From the NCBI RefSeq assembly GCF_018613315.1, contig NZ_JAGGQL010000045.1, positions 32,743-96,742 of the forward strand: a stretch of DNA of 64,000 nucleotides. The letters run 5' to 3'. Source of the stretch: Bacillus sp. ISL-37. GTDB lineage: Bacteria; Bacillota; Bacilli; Bacillales; Cytobacillaceae. A program made the translations under genes and the position numbers. The notes beneath the pieces are model-generated. The model worked only from the letters and a program-made list of their open reading frames with translations, was not told where the DNA came from and did no database searches. Shown here one piece after another: positions 44,680 through 53,586 of this stretch. Numbering within the stretch: the first letter of the stretch is position 1; every line of letters begins with the position of its first letter.

Positions 44680-46044
44680 TTATTTATTTAGAACTTCATC
44701 AATAGTGATAGTTTTATTGGTAATTGTATTTAAAAGAACATTAGTCATTTCAGGATCATCGGCATTTAACCTGCGAGATGCAGGAATAACCGGGCCCTCC
44801 AATAAAGAGTTAACTTTTATCTTTTTGTCTTCATCAATTACAACTTGACCATCAAGGGTAACCAGTTTGTCATACTCATTCCCTTCAACCCAATATCGGT
44901 CATTGTAAAGGCCTTCTGCTTCACTTGGCATAACACCGATCTTTTCTCCGTTGAAGTTATAGACAAGTGTTCCTTCTTCTTCATAAGCGAATAGATAAGG
45001 TTCAGCTTGACCCTTTGTATCCTCATCCGCTTCAGGCTCAATATTTTCTCCATATTTATTGCCATCTAAATCCAACAATACTGAAAAGCTATTACCCTCT
45101 GAATCATTTCCAACTACTATGAACTTCTTCTCATTCTGGAGACCTTCTGTGGTAAAAAGATTATACGGTTCATCAGTAAATTCTTCGTTCAAAGGTATTT
45201 TCTTAAGTAAATGACCAGATAATTCGTAAACAGCTACATTCATGCCTTCCAGGATGAGAATTTTATTATCAACGACATTGTAACTTCCCCATTCATCTTC
45301 GCTCTCTGGAACAAAATCAATAACATGAAGTTTCCCGGATGTATCATAAAGACCTTCCTCAGTCATAAGATAGCCATTCTCGAAATTATATCCCTCGTAA
45401 TCCTCTTCTGGGGAATCGGCTATGCTATACGTGGATACTAATTCAAAAAGCTCTTTTCCTGTTTGATTTATCACTATTTGGCGTGCATTTCTTAAATCAT
45501 CCCTATCTTCTTCAATCGTCGTCACAATCGCAACGCCATCTGAAAATCCTGACACATCCCGATATATCGGTTCAATTACCCATTCACCTTTTGTATTTAG
45601 ATACCCCCATTTATACTGTTCTTTCTTACCGCCACGATTTGCTCGGGTTTCTCTATCTTCTTTTACAGCAGCTCTAATTAAACCTTCTGAAAAGTAGACC
45701 TCATTAGCAGAGTCGTTTGCTGAATCGCTAAACATTACAATTTCATTTGTTGGTTTCAATATCCATTCAAAATCTGAATTCATTAAACCATAGTAAGACC
45801 CCTTCGGACCTTCTAATTTCATCAGAATAATACCTTCTGTGGGGTCAATTTCGAGACCATCAAATGAGAATCCTTGTTCCGCTAGTGTCGGCTCGATCTT
45901 TTCCTTAACCTTTTCTTCCTTGGCTTTAACAACAATCGTTTCTTTAGCAGGTTTCTCTTCTTTTGTACTGCTGCAAGCGGTCATTGAAATGAGCATAAAA
46001 AAAGCTGAAATTACTACGACTATCATTTTATTAAGTTTTGACAT
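44680..46044 (-). CDS. WG-repeat lipoprotein
   Basis: A 454-aa lipoprotein. AAGGAGAA precedes the ATG. The lipobox is MTAC (Cys near residue 24), followed by a long Lys/Glu linker. WG (KWG) repeats are visible, clearest as KWGYLNTKGEWVIEPIYRDVSGFSDGVAIV and in degenerate form elsewhere (YYGLMNSDFEWILKP, GLYDTSGK, LVTLDGQVVIDED). They imply a beta-propeller-like surface domain. WG-repeat proteins are often exported and their role is unclear. It lies directly downstream of the WHH nuclease toxin-like gene (124-bp gap) on the same strand; a functional link is possible but unproved. Confidence 0.87.
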   Translation of the reverse strand: MSKLNKMIVVVISAFFMLISMTACSSTKEEKPAKETIVVKAKEEKVKEKIEPTLAEQGFSFDGLEIDPTEGIILMKLEGPKGSYYGLMNSDFEWILKPTNEIVMFSDSANDSANEVYFSEGLIRAAVKEDRETRANRGGKKEQYKWGYLNTKGEWVIEPIYRDVSGFSDGVAIVTTIEEDRDDLRNARQIVINQTGKELFELVSTYSIADSPEEDYEGYNFENGYLMTEEGLYDTSGKLHVIDFVPESEDEWGSYNVVDNKILILEGMNVAVYELSGHLLKKIPLNEEFTDEPYNLFTTEGLQNEKKFIVVGNDSEGNSFSVLLDLDGNKYGENIEPEADEDTKGQAEPYLFAYEEEGTLVYNFNGEKIGVMPSEAEGLYNDRYWVEGNEYDKLVTLDGQVVIDEDKKIKVNSLLEGPVIPASRRLNADDPEMTNVLLNTITNKTITIDEVLNK

Positions 46045-46168
46045 TAGCTAGTTCTCCTTCATCCTTTAATGGATAATAATTGATGGCCAGTTAGGTTTTA
46101 TTAGATTATCTTTATTGATGAACCTCATTTAATAGTTGGTTCTAACTGCGGAATATACCATTTCTAAC

Positions 46169-47023
46169 TTATCTATACTCACTTCCTCCACCCCATAGCT
46201 CACGGCCTCCAGTATGCCCCACACTTGCATGTGTTTCCCGGTCAACTAACTGAAGAACTCCAGGCTCTTCATTGTGATGCCAGGTATATCCGTCTGGATT
46301 ATCTCCATTAGACAAAGCCTCAATGTCATTTTCATTTAAGCCTAGCTCTTCAGCTAATTCCGGTTCTCCCTTAATTTCTTCATATAACTCATAGTTTGCA
46401 TATGTAAAATGTGTATAATCACTTCTCAGATACATGTCTGCATCAATTTGCACTTCATAATGACTATTGAATACAGGGAAGGAATCAGTAATGGTTTCTC
46501 CATTTGGAAGCTCAATTGTTTTGGTCTCGAATGGTACAGCTTCACCTGGTAAATCGGATCCCGTCTCCTCCGCATCAGCGATATCGACTCCATCTATAAC
46601 ATCGACAACCCCCACAGCCAATGCTCCAATGGCAACCGTTTTAGCAATTGTTATCGCACCTTTTTTGACACGGTCATGATCTCCATCGATAAAACCACCA
46701 ATGACTTCTCCGCCATTATGGACTGTGTGTTTAGCAGTTTGGTAGACTCCCTTCGCTGTCCTGCCAACAGCACTACCTATATCGTTTAAGCCTTGATCAC
46801 GCTGCACAGGATTGTCATTGATGATTCCCGCCACTGTCCCAACAGCACCATCAGCAGCTTGTCCAGCCGTAGTGCCAGCAAATTCAGAAGCCTTCCTAAC
46901 ACCTATTCCAATGTCCTCGATTACATCAGATCCAGTTAACTCCCCGATAACCTGGATTGGTCCTCCAACCACAATTCCAGCAGTTTTTCCTGCATATTTA
47001 CCAAACGTCTTTAGAAAGCTCAT
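46169..47023 (-). CDS. WHH-type HNH/Endo VII nuclease toxin-like protein
   Basis: A 284-aa protein. The start is ATG at 47023 with GGGAGGGG upstream; a longer frame begins with a poorly supported TTG. The N-terminal half is Gly/Ala-rich with amphipathic helices (KYAGKTAGIVVGGPIQVIGELTG, SAVGRTAKGVYQTAKHTVHNGGEVIGGFIDGD), as in the pre-toxin regions of bacterial polymorphic toxins. The C-terminal 50 residues hold the WHH nuclease motif: GYTWHHNEEPGVLQLV (W248-H249-H250), then H...GHTGG. These residues bind the metal and cut DNA. No LXG, PAAR or signal peptide is visible, and no SUKH-type immunity gene is adjacent. Likely a toxin or toxin-derived protein. Confidence 0.85.
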   Translation of the reverse strand: MSFLKTFGKYAGKTAGIVVGGPIQVIGELTGSDVIEDIGIGVRKASEFAGTTAGQAADGAVGTVAGIINDNPVQRDQGLNDIGSAVGRTAKGVYQTAKHTVHNGGEVIGGFIDGDHDRVKKGAITIAKTVAIGALAVGVVDVIDGVDIADAEETGSDLPGEAVPFETKTIELPNGETITDSFPVFNSHYEVQIDADMYLRSDYTHFTYANYELYEEIKGEPELAEELGLNENDIEALSNGDNPDGYTWHHNEEPGVLQLVDRETHASVGHTGGRELWGGGSEYR

Positions 47024-47632
47024 CCCATTTACCCCTCCCGGAAATAAAAAAACTATGACAAATAGCCATAGCAAGAGAATCTCTAACCTATGGAAACCTG
47101 ACAATCATAACACACCTCAGCATGCCTTAGACTCACGGCTTTGCGTCCTCCCCTTTCGAGAAGTTTGCCTTTTTCATAGTATTTAATTTGGTATTATTTA
47201 CACATTTAGTATATAGTTCCAAAGCACTACTGTAAAGGTGTTATTTGGGTTATTATGATTTTTAAATTTTTACTTATCTATTAAATATTAAAATAAAAAT
47301 TTAAAAGTACTAATTCATCTATTTGAAATACCAGAACTGTCTCATATCCCCTGCCTGAAAAAAACAACTAGATAAAAGTGAAAAAATCATTGTCTATTAT
47401 GACTTTCAGCTCATCCCTGAAGACTGTTTGTCTTTACATTGATTGTTGCTTTCGGTTAAAACTTACTTGCAATCTCAGAACTGCCGTCATGATTTAGAGG
47501 GCTCAAAAATGAGACGCGAGAAACATTTTCCATAACAAAATAAATGAATGAGATAAAAACCAGACCCAGCACACTTTCATTTTTCGCTTACTACTCACCA
47601 ATGGACAGCGAACAGACTCTATATTTTCCACA
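47024..47632. other. Gene-free stretch
   Basis: About 600 bp, very AT-rich around 47210-47310. It has no ribosome site followed by coding sequence and no clear hairpin. A 65-codon minus-strand frame that overlaps the next gene looks accidental. Confidence 0.4.
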
Positions 47633-48388
47633 CTATATCCCATTCTCGACATAATTCTCTTCGCCATAAAATTCAATGAATAGCTCCTTGTATCTGCCAT
47701 TGGACTTAAAAGCGGTAATCCTCTGGTTGATCACATCAAGCAGTTCACTATTCTTGCTTGCAAATGCATATTTCAACTCGCTGGTATGTACGTAATCGTA
47801 TGTCTCTGAATAAAGTAACCTTGGACTAGTTGCTTCCACATCGAGTAAAACATTTACTTCATCAGACTGAAGGGCAAATTGTTCCTCTCCGTATCGATTA
47901 AAAGACTTAAACTCTACCTTATAGCCTGCTGAAGCCAAAATCTCATAAAGGAGGATTCCCCCAAATCCTTTTTCTGACCCCAGTCCCTCTCCAATGTCAT
48001 TAACCCCTATCACCACTGTTGGAACTAGTGCATCCTTTTCTTGCCTCCATTTATCACGTGGGTTCCAGCCGCCCTTCAGAACAAGCTTACCATTTTCAAA
48101 ATCCCCTCCAATAGAAGCCTCCTTATTTAACTGCCAGGTAAAGGTCTGATACAACACCCCGCCCCCGTTAGATCCACCCATCAGTTCACCTTCGAAACCA
48201 ATAATCTCATTTACTTCATCAATGGTCATTCCCACTCTTATCCTGTTATACTCCTCATCACCATAGCCCTGCATTTTTGTCTCAAACACCGGAGGTTCGA
48301 CCTTTTTTTCCACGGCAGGAGGTTCATTTGTGCATCCTGCAACAAACATCAAACCCAGTAAAGTTAAAATAAAAGCAATTTTTTCCAT
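47633..48388 (-). CDS. Lipoprotein joining an SmpA/OmlA-like domain to a partial solute-binding domain
   Basis: A 251-aa lipoprotein. GGGAGGTACA precedes the ATG. The lipobox is VAGC (Cys near residue 19). The first domain (about 40-115; YNRIRVGMTIDEVNEIIGFEGELMGG, then YQTFTWQLNKEASIGGDFENGKLVLKG) follows the SmpA/OmlA-like (DUF3862-type) pattern. The second (about 125-245; VVIGVNDIGEGLGSEKGFGGILLYEILASAGYKVEF, ending FKSNGRYKELFIEFYGEE) resembles the first and last segments of family-3 solute-binding proteins but lacks most of the middle lobe. It may bind a small ligand or be a sensor; no transporter is adjacent. The join of these two domain types is unusual. Confidence 0.82.
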   Translation of the reverse strand: MEKIAFILTLLGLMFVAGCTNEPPAVEKKVEPPVFETKMQGYGDEEYNRIRVGMTIDEVNEIIGFEGELMGGSNGGGVLYQTFTWQLNKEASIGGDFENGKLVLKGGWNPRDKWRQEKDALVPTVVIGVNDIGEGLGSEKGFGGILLYEILASAGYKVEFKSFNRYGEEQFALQSDEVNVLLDVEATSPRLLYSETYDYVHTSELKYAFASKNSELLDVINQRITAFKSNGRYKELFIEFYGEENYVENGI

Positions 48389-48456
48389 TGTACCTCCCTA
48401 ATTTAATATATCTGACTGTTACAGCCAAACCTATCATTAATCCGGCTATGTCTTTT

Positions 48457-48498
48457 ATTTAATATACAAATACAATAATTTAATATACAAATACAATA
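48457..48498. repeat. Tandem duplication of a 21-bp AT-rich unit
   Basis: ATTTAATATACAAATACAATA occurs twice back to back (48457-48477 and 48478-48498). It lies about 70-110 bp upstream of the chimeric lipoprotein gene, so it may duplicate promoter elements for that gene. Confidence 0.8.
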
Positions 48499-48639
48499 TC
48501 CTGTTCATTTTGATATTAATGAACCGCAACAACTATCTTTCCACTACTCTAAAAAGATAGCTATTCACTTTTGACTTGCCTATCATTCAAGTCCCATCTT
48601 TTTGAGTCTTGACTGGGACGAGCGAACCGTCCCTTTGCC

Positions 48640-50658
48640 TCACTTGAACACTTCCAAAATAAATCTAGATATCCCTATGGTTTTGTTGCGGTAGGTTTGG
48701 AGAGAGGAGATATGGAGCTCCTCTTTTGCTCTGGTTACCGCAACGTACATTAGGCGTCTCTCTTCTTCGATGGCTTCGTTAATTTTGTCTTCACCGGATA
48801 AAATGGATATTCGATCATCGGTTTCATGTAATGATGATTGGTGTGGGAGGATTGATTCGCTGGCTCCTATCAAATACACAACCGGGAATTCCAGTCCTTT
48901 TGATCCGTGTATGGTCATTAACTTCACAACATTGGGATTTTTTTGCTTTCTTAACTTTTCCATTTGTTCATGATAGGACATCACTTGGTCAATAAATTGT
49001 AAATACTCGCTAAGAGTAGAAAAATTTCTAGCGGAGTTTTCCAATTCATCCAGGGTTTCTTCTAATATTTCTTCATAAAGTGTTGATGCCGGCTTCGTTC
49101 GATCTAGTAAATACCTGGTATATTGTCCTTTACCATTTCTAATCTCTTGAATGGCTGCTACTGGCTGTAGTTCCTTCAACTGCTTAATAAACGCAACTTT
49201 CTCATTCAAAATCTCTCTATGATTGGAACTAATCCACGGGATGTCTATTATCTTTTCCAAAAAAAGATCACTCGGTTTCTCATTCATTCCAATATAATCG
49301 ATAACCTTATCAGCCGACAGATATAAGGATGGGAGTATACCCCTGAAGGCCGGCCAATGACCAAGGTCACAGGATAACCTTAAATAATCCAAAATGGGTT
49401 TTACTATTGGATTATCATAAAAAAGCTCATCCTTCCCATACGTAACAAACGGAATTTTTTCTAAAACAAGTCTGTCAGTTATTTCTCTGCTAACAGCATG
49501 GGTACGGAAAAGAATAGCATGGTCTCGCCATTCTCGTTCAGACCTCTTTAAGGAATGAATAATATTTCTCGCCTCATCTTCTACCGTTTCATATGTGGAG
49601 TAAACAGGCTCTTTTCCCGTTTGATTGACCGCATACAAGTTTTTCTCGAACCTTTTTTTATTATGCTTAATGATTTCATTTCCCAGGCCCACGATGTATG
49701 GATTTGAACGATAATTTATATCCAGTACAATTTTCCGGCAAGCAGAATATTCTTTAGGAAAACCTAATATAATGTCATTTGTGGCTGCACGAAATTGATA
49801 AATCGATTGACTATCATCCCCAACCACAAAAAGGTTATTTTGAGGTAGGGCTAATTTTTTCATAATGACATGCTGGAGAACAGATGTATCCTGGTATTCA
49901 TCTATCTCAATATAAGTAAAACGGCGTTGTAAATTTTTTAAGATGGGCTGCTGTTTCTCTAATAATTGATAGGTGTGAAAAAGAATATCATCAAAATCCA
50001 TTAGATTATTTTCTTCCTTATAATCCATAAATCTCTGAAACGCCTGTTGAACTTCCTGGTCTACCAATGCGTTTGCTTTCGCCGTCTTAGGGAGAATAAG
50101 GTGATTGGTCATATAGTTGAACTTTGCTAGCAAGATTTCCGGTTCATCATTTCCATTTATGTTCATATCCTTTAAAATCTTTTTAATGATAAACTGTCTA
50201 TGTTTCTCATTATTGATAATCTTATGGGTGTAGCCTACACTTCTTAATAGCCGAAGGAAGATTGAATGGAATGTCCCGACAAGCAAATTCCCCATCATTT
50301 CGGAAGTTATTCCCGGAATCTTCGAGATTCTCTCCTCCATTTCAGTGGCTGCCTTTTTTGTAAAGGTTACAATCAATATTTGCTGAGGTTTAACATTTTT
50401 CACAAGCATAAGATAACCAGCACGGGCGGTTAACACAGCTGTCTTCCCACTCCCAGCACCGGCTAAAGTTAAAACCGGCCCATCTGTCGTTCTTACCGCC
50501 TCAATTTGTTTCTCATTTAAATAGATTTCGATTTTTTCTAAACTGCGAAAATAATAAGCATCTGGGTCGCGGGGAGTCACAATCGTTTGGCTCGTTACAT
50601 TCTTAGCTATCTTGGCAATCGGTGTGTTTGGCTGTTTAAATCTTATGTTGGTATCCAT
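48640..50658 (-). CDS. UvrD/Rep-family superfamily 1 helicase
   Basis: A 672-aa 3'-5' DNA helicase. GAGGGTAGG precedes the ATG. After an unusual N-terminal extension of about 40 residues come the helicase motifs: Q motif (LNEKQIEAV), Walker A LAGAGSGKTAVL (67-73 core), Ia TFTKKAATEMEER, II IEIDEYQDTS, III GDDSQSIYQFR, IV NYRSN, V TIHGSKGLEFPVVYL and VI RRLMYVAVTRAKEEL. It is shorter than PcrA (about 730) and lacks its C-terminal Tudor-like region, so it is a paralogue, not the housekeeping PcrA. The gene starts 14 bp after the HIRAN-TPR gene, indicating an operon. A role in DNA repair or phage defence is likely. Confidence 0.94.
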   Translation of the reverse strand: MDTNIRFKQPNTPIAKIAKNVTSQTIVTPRDPDAYYFRSLEKIEIYLNEKQIEAVRTTDGPVLTLAGAGSGKTAVLTARAGYLMLVKNVKPQQILIVTFTKKAATEMEERISKIPGITSEMMGNLLVGTFHSIFLRLLRSVGYTHKIINNEKHRQFIIKKILKDMNINGNDEPEILLAKFNYMTNHLILPKTAKANALVDQEVQQAFQRFMDYKEENNLMDFDDILFHTYQLLEKQQPILKNLQRRFTYIEIDEYQDTSVLQHVIMKKLALPQNNLFVVGDDSQSIYQFRAATNDIILGFPKEYSACRKIVLDINYRSNPYIVGLGNEIIKHNKKRFEKNLYAVNQTGKEPVYSTYETVEDEARNIIHSLKRSEREWRDHAILFRTHAVSREITDRLVLEKIPFVTYGKDELFYDNPIVKPILDYLRLSCDLGHWPAFRGILPSLYLSADKVIDYIGMNEKPSDLFLEKIIDIPWISSNHREILNEKVAFIKQLKELQPVAAIQEIRNGKGQYTRYLLDRTKPASTLYEEILEETLDELENSARNFSTLSEYLQFIDQVMSYHEQMEKLRKQKNPNVVKLMTIHGSKGLEFPVVYLIGASESILPHQSSLHETDDRISILSGEDKINEAIEEERRLMYVAVTRAKEELHISSLQTYRNKTIGISRFILEVFK

Positions 50659-50671
50659 ACTTGTCCTACCC

Positions 50672-51862
50672 TCATTCTATTATTAATGACATAATAGCTT
50701 CCTTTAATCCCACTTGCTCTTCTCTGCATAAATCTCTCGCAGTTGTAATCTCATATATAAATGTTTCAATAAGCTGATCGATTTCTTCAGCCTGACTGAT
50801 CCGTAATAGTAAAATAGCTTGCAAGAAATGCCAACGAGGATTGGTTGGATCTAAATCAATAGCATTTCTTATGACTCTGCTGCATATCAAAGCATCCACT
50901 TGATTTCTATTCATCACCTGAGCAGTGTATCCCCAGTACAATGCCTTATTAGGATTATCCCTGATGGCCAGCATATATAATTCTAATGCTTCTTGAACAT
51001 TCCCACTTAAAAAATACAGTTCTCCGAGTAAGAAAGATGCTTCAGCTCTTATTTCAGCATTAGAGCTCTCCATTTCAGCTGTAATCCCTTTAAGAAACTC
51101 ATCTATCTTATCATGAGTATTAGCTTCGCGAATCCGGTCCAAATCTGGATACGTCTCATCAAAGCGCTCAATACTTTGTGGATAGTTCTTCTGATTTGGG
51201 ATGGGTAATGGCTGATCAAAACCATAGGATAAATAGATCTCAATATTTTCTTTACAATAGTTCAAGATTTCTTGATTATGATAGACAGTCGCCAGTCTCT
51301 CCAAGGTCTGGAGTGCTTTAAAGCAATCATCAAATCTCCCCAATTGGAAGCTGTACTCTATGAAAGACTGAATGGATTCAAAACTCAACCAATGGTTATT
51401 GATAATCACAAGCAGGTCATCGACATTTCCTTCAAGAATATGTCTCTCATGGGTTTCACGCATGCTTTTATTAAACTGCTCCATCGCTTGTTTAGATTGT
51501 TCTTCCGTTTGATTATTAAGAATATCAATAATTTGTTGATGGACTCTCTCCTGCTGCTCTTGATCTACCTTGGTAATGGCAATTTCCACACCCAATAATA
51601 AACCAAATCCTCCCCCAAGAATCCGATTCAATCTCACTTCAAACTCTTGACCACTATCGATAAGCGGTGATAGTTTGGTTGCGGTTTCTCTAGGAATCCA
51701 ACCGATACTTTCATCATATTCGTTAAAAACACCAATCGCATTTCTGTCATGCGGGTTGAAGTAATCCCTTTCCATATATATGTGATCATGAATGGAAAGT
51801 CTGTTTATCACTTCTTGTCTTCCCTCAAATTTTACCCCTGCTAGCCTTACAAGCTGTGTCAT
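50672..51862 (-). CDS. HIRAN domain protein with TPR-like repeats
   Basis: A 396-aa cytosolic protein. GAGGTGAGAGG precedes the ATG. The N-terminal HIRAN domain (about residues 4-85) shows LAGVKFEGRQEVINRL, then YMERDYFNPHDRNAIGVFNEYDESIGWIPRETATKLSPLI, a strong match to HIRAN, which binds 3' ends of single-stranded DNA. The remainder (about 150-396) is helical with TPR-like pairs (EASFLLGELYFLSGNVQEALELYMLAIRDNPNKALYWGY; RNAIDLDPTNPRWHFLQAILLL). The UvrD-like helicase follows after 14 bp. The natural reading is a recruitment subunit bringing the helicase to damaged or foreign DNA; that is inference. Confidence 0.88.
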   Translation of the reverse strand: MTQLVRLAGVKFEGRQEVINRLSIHDHIYMERDYFNPHDRNAIGVFNEYDESIGWIPRETATKLSPLIDSGQEFEVRLNRILGGGFGLLLGVEIAITKVDQEQQERVHQQIIDILNNQTEEQSKQAMEQFNKSMRETHERHILEGNVDDLLVIINNHWLSFESIQSFIEYSFQLGRFDDCFKALQTLERLATVYHNQEILNYCKENIEIYLSYGFDQPLPIPNQKNYPQSIERFDETYPDLDRIREANTHDKIDEFLKGITAEMESSNAEIRAEASFLLGELYFLSGNVQEALELYMLAIRDNPNKALYWGYTAQVMNRNQVDALICSRVIRNAIDLDPTNPRWHFLQAILLLRISQAEEIDQLIETFIYEITTARDLCREEQVGLKEAIMSLIIE

Positions 51863-51992
51863 CCTCTCACCTCGACAATATTCTGTTATTTTATAAAAAA
51901 GTCTCTACTTTCCGACTTTTCCCATTACATTTCTGTATAATAGAATTGTATAGTGATTTCCAGTTAAATTCTACAAAATTTGAGGTGTATTC

Positions 51993-52379
51993 ATGTTTAA
52001 CTCCAAAAAAGACCGGTCCCTAACCCAATACGAAATAAATGAAGTCATGGGCTTTGTGACTAATACAATTAATCGAGCATTATCAACTGGCCAGGCACTT
52101 GATGTCATAGAAAAATTCGATTTAGTTCTTGTTGCCTCTATTAATGGAGAGTATATACAAGGCTCTGTTTACCAATTCTCTCAATGTAATATAGTAAACA
52201 ATCAATCAATTGAATTACATGAAACCCCATTGTTTGTAGCAGAACGCCATTATCTAAATATGGAAGATTTCCGTGACTACCTGAACGAGGAACAATTGGA
52301 AACGATGGATGAAAGGAATATTCAAGCAGTTTTGCTCATGTCTGGTCTGATCCGAAGCTTCAAACTTCAACCAAACTAG
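51993..52379 (+). CDS. Small protein, first of a paralogous pair
   Basis: A 128-aa cytosolic protein. TGAGGTG lies 5 nt before the ATG. It is transcribed away from the HIRAN-TPR gene, 130 bp apart. The sequence begins with a helix (LTQYEINEVMGFVTNTINRAL), then strands (KFDLVLVASINGEYIQGSVYQFSQC) and an IELHETPLFVAERHYL segment. The next gene product matches this layout and several positions (LTQxE, YxxSxC, ELxxxPxFxA), so the two are diverged tandem paralogues. No family recognised. Confidence 0.8.
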   Translation: MFNSKKDRSLTQYEINEVMGFVTNTINRALSTGQALDVIEKFDLVLVASINGEYIQGSVYQFSQCNIVNNQSIELHETPLFVAERHYLNMEDFRDYLNEEQLETMDERNIQAVLLMSGLIRSFKLQPN

Positions 52380-52400
52380 TTTAAAAAAGGTGGGAAAACA

Positions 52401-52757
52401 ATGAATCATACATTAACTCAAAACGAAGAGCAACTTATTATAGATGCTTTAAAAAACTGTTTACGCGAGACATACACTAATATGTCTGAAAAATTTGAAA
52501 GTATTGATAAACTTGATACGCTAGTCTCTTCATTTATGAATGATGGAACCGTAATGGTTGTGCTTTACAAAGCATCAGAATGCGTGCTTATGCTAGGATC
52601 TCCTGTGGAACTCTCACAGTATCCAATGTATACAGCTCAATTAGACCAAAGAGAAGGCTTTAGAGCCGGGGCAAATAGCGAAATCCAAGGAACAAAATAC
52701 GAAGCAATCGTGCAATTTGCCCACGCCTGTCTCGAAAGTTCAGTAAAAAGAGGCTAA
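52401..52757 (+). CDS. Small protein, second of a paralogous pair
   Basis: A 118-aa cytosolic protein. AAAGGTGGG precedes the ATG, 21 bp after the first gene of the pair, so the two are in one operon. It shares with its neighbour the opening LTQNEEQLIIDALKNCL helix, the strand region VVLYKASECVLMLGSPVELSQYPMYTAQL and total length. The C-terminal helix (EAIVQFAHACLESS) is its own. It has no signal peptide or membrane segment. Function unknown; the terminator directly downstream marks the end of this unit. Confidence 0.8.
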   Translation: MNHTLTQNEEQLIIDALKNCLRETYTNMSEKFESIDKLDTLVSSFMNDGTVMVVLYKASECVLMLGSPVELSQYPMYTAQLDQREGFRAGANSEIQGTKYEAIVQFAHACLESSVKRG

Positions 52758-52802
52758 AGGAAAGAGTTGGTTTTAACAGTGCTCCTAACTTGAAAGACAA
52801 GA

Positions 52803-52861
52803 ACACAAACAACCCGGATAGGACTCATTGTGAATGAAGCCCTAAGCCGGGTTGTTTGTGT
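52803..52861 (+). terminator. Strong terminator hairpin after the paralogue pair
   Basis: ACACAAACAACCCGG (52803-52817) pairs perfectly with CCGGGTTGTTTGTGT (52847-52861) around a 29-nt loop. It lies 45 bp after the stop codon. Confidence 0.8.
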
Positions 52862-53586
52862 CTCTAAAATGAACATAGACAGAGGATGGTATGAATCAAC
52901 AATCCAAAAAGGAAGTAAAAACTACACATACCTGCCTAAGAAACTCGTTCCTTCTCCTCCCGAAATGGAACGCGAGAACCGTCCAACCTCATAAAATAAC
53001 CAATCATTCATTATATTCCGCTGATTCCCCCCCCCTTTATTCAACAGCTCAACAACCCTACAATCAGATATTTCGACTCACAAAAGGGACGCATCACCGT
53101 CCCTGTGGCTCGTTCTTACTTGATAAAAGAGCGTAGACAGAAAACCCACTACCCTTCTAAGGTAATGAGCTAGACAAGACGAGTTTCCTCTTTTTTCAAT
53201 CATGTGCAAATAAAGCTCGTCTCTACTAACGATGCATATCATGACGCATCAGAAGCCGTGACGAAATTCCTTGATTGGATGTAAGGTTTATAACCAATTT
53301 AGTGGTAATCAGGAGCAAGGGGAAGAATCCTTTGCTCTTGATTTTTCTTTGTATAACTACGCTCATTACTTACAAATCCTAAATCGATGTGAATCCTTTT
53401 TACGGTAAGAATTTTACTAGATGAGCAGAATTACTTATATACTTTAAGACCCAAAGAAAATGATAGCCAAAATACAGAAGAAAAGATTTAAAAACTAAAA
53501 TGAAATGTAGAGGAAGCAAGCAATACGATAAGTCCTATTAAGACAGGGTGGGTACCTTATTTAAAGCTAATAAAACCAATTTTCAA
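52862..53586. other. Gene-poor stretch with small repeats and a possible gene relic
   Basis: No supported gene. Two short hairpin-like repeats of the GGGACG...CGTCCC type occur (52967-52984 worn, 53086-53103 perfect). A plus-strand open frame at about 53174-53281 ends with YHDASEAVTKFLDWM and looks like the tail of a lost gene, although I cannot name it. A terminator at 53312-53348 follows it. Confidence 0.4.
53312..53348 (+). terminator. Terminator hairpin after a possible gene relic
   Basis: GAGCAAGG pairs with CCTTTGCTC (one bulge), followed by TTGATTTTTC. It lies about 30 bp after the stop of the relic frame. Confidence 0.6.

Noticed and set aside
47503..47700. 65-codon minus-strand frame
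   Set aside because: Overlaps the 3' end of the chimeric lipoprotein gene in another frame and lacks a ribosome site.
48640..51862. UvrD-like helicase and neighbour as a Gabija system
   Set aside because: Gabija needs an OLD-type TOPRIM nuclease (GajA); the partner here is a HIRAN-TPR protein with no such domain.
52891..53136. 81-codon plus-strand open frame
   Set aside because: No good ribosome site; composition is non-coding, and it spans two copies of the GGGACG hairpin repeat.
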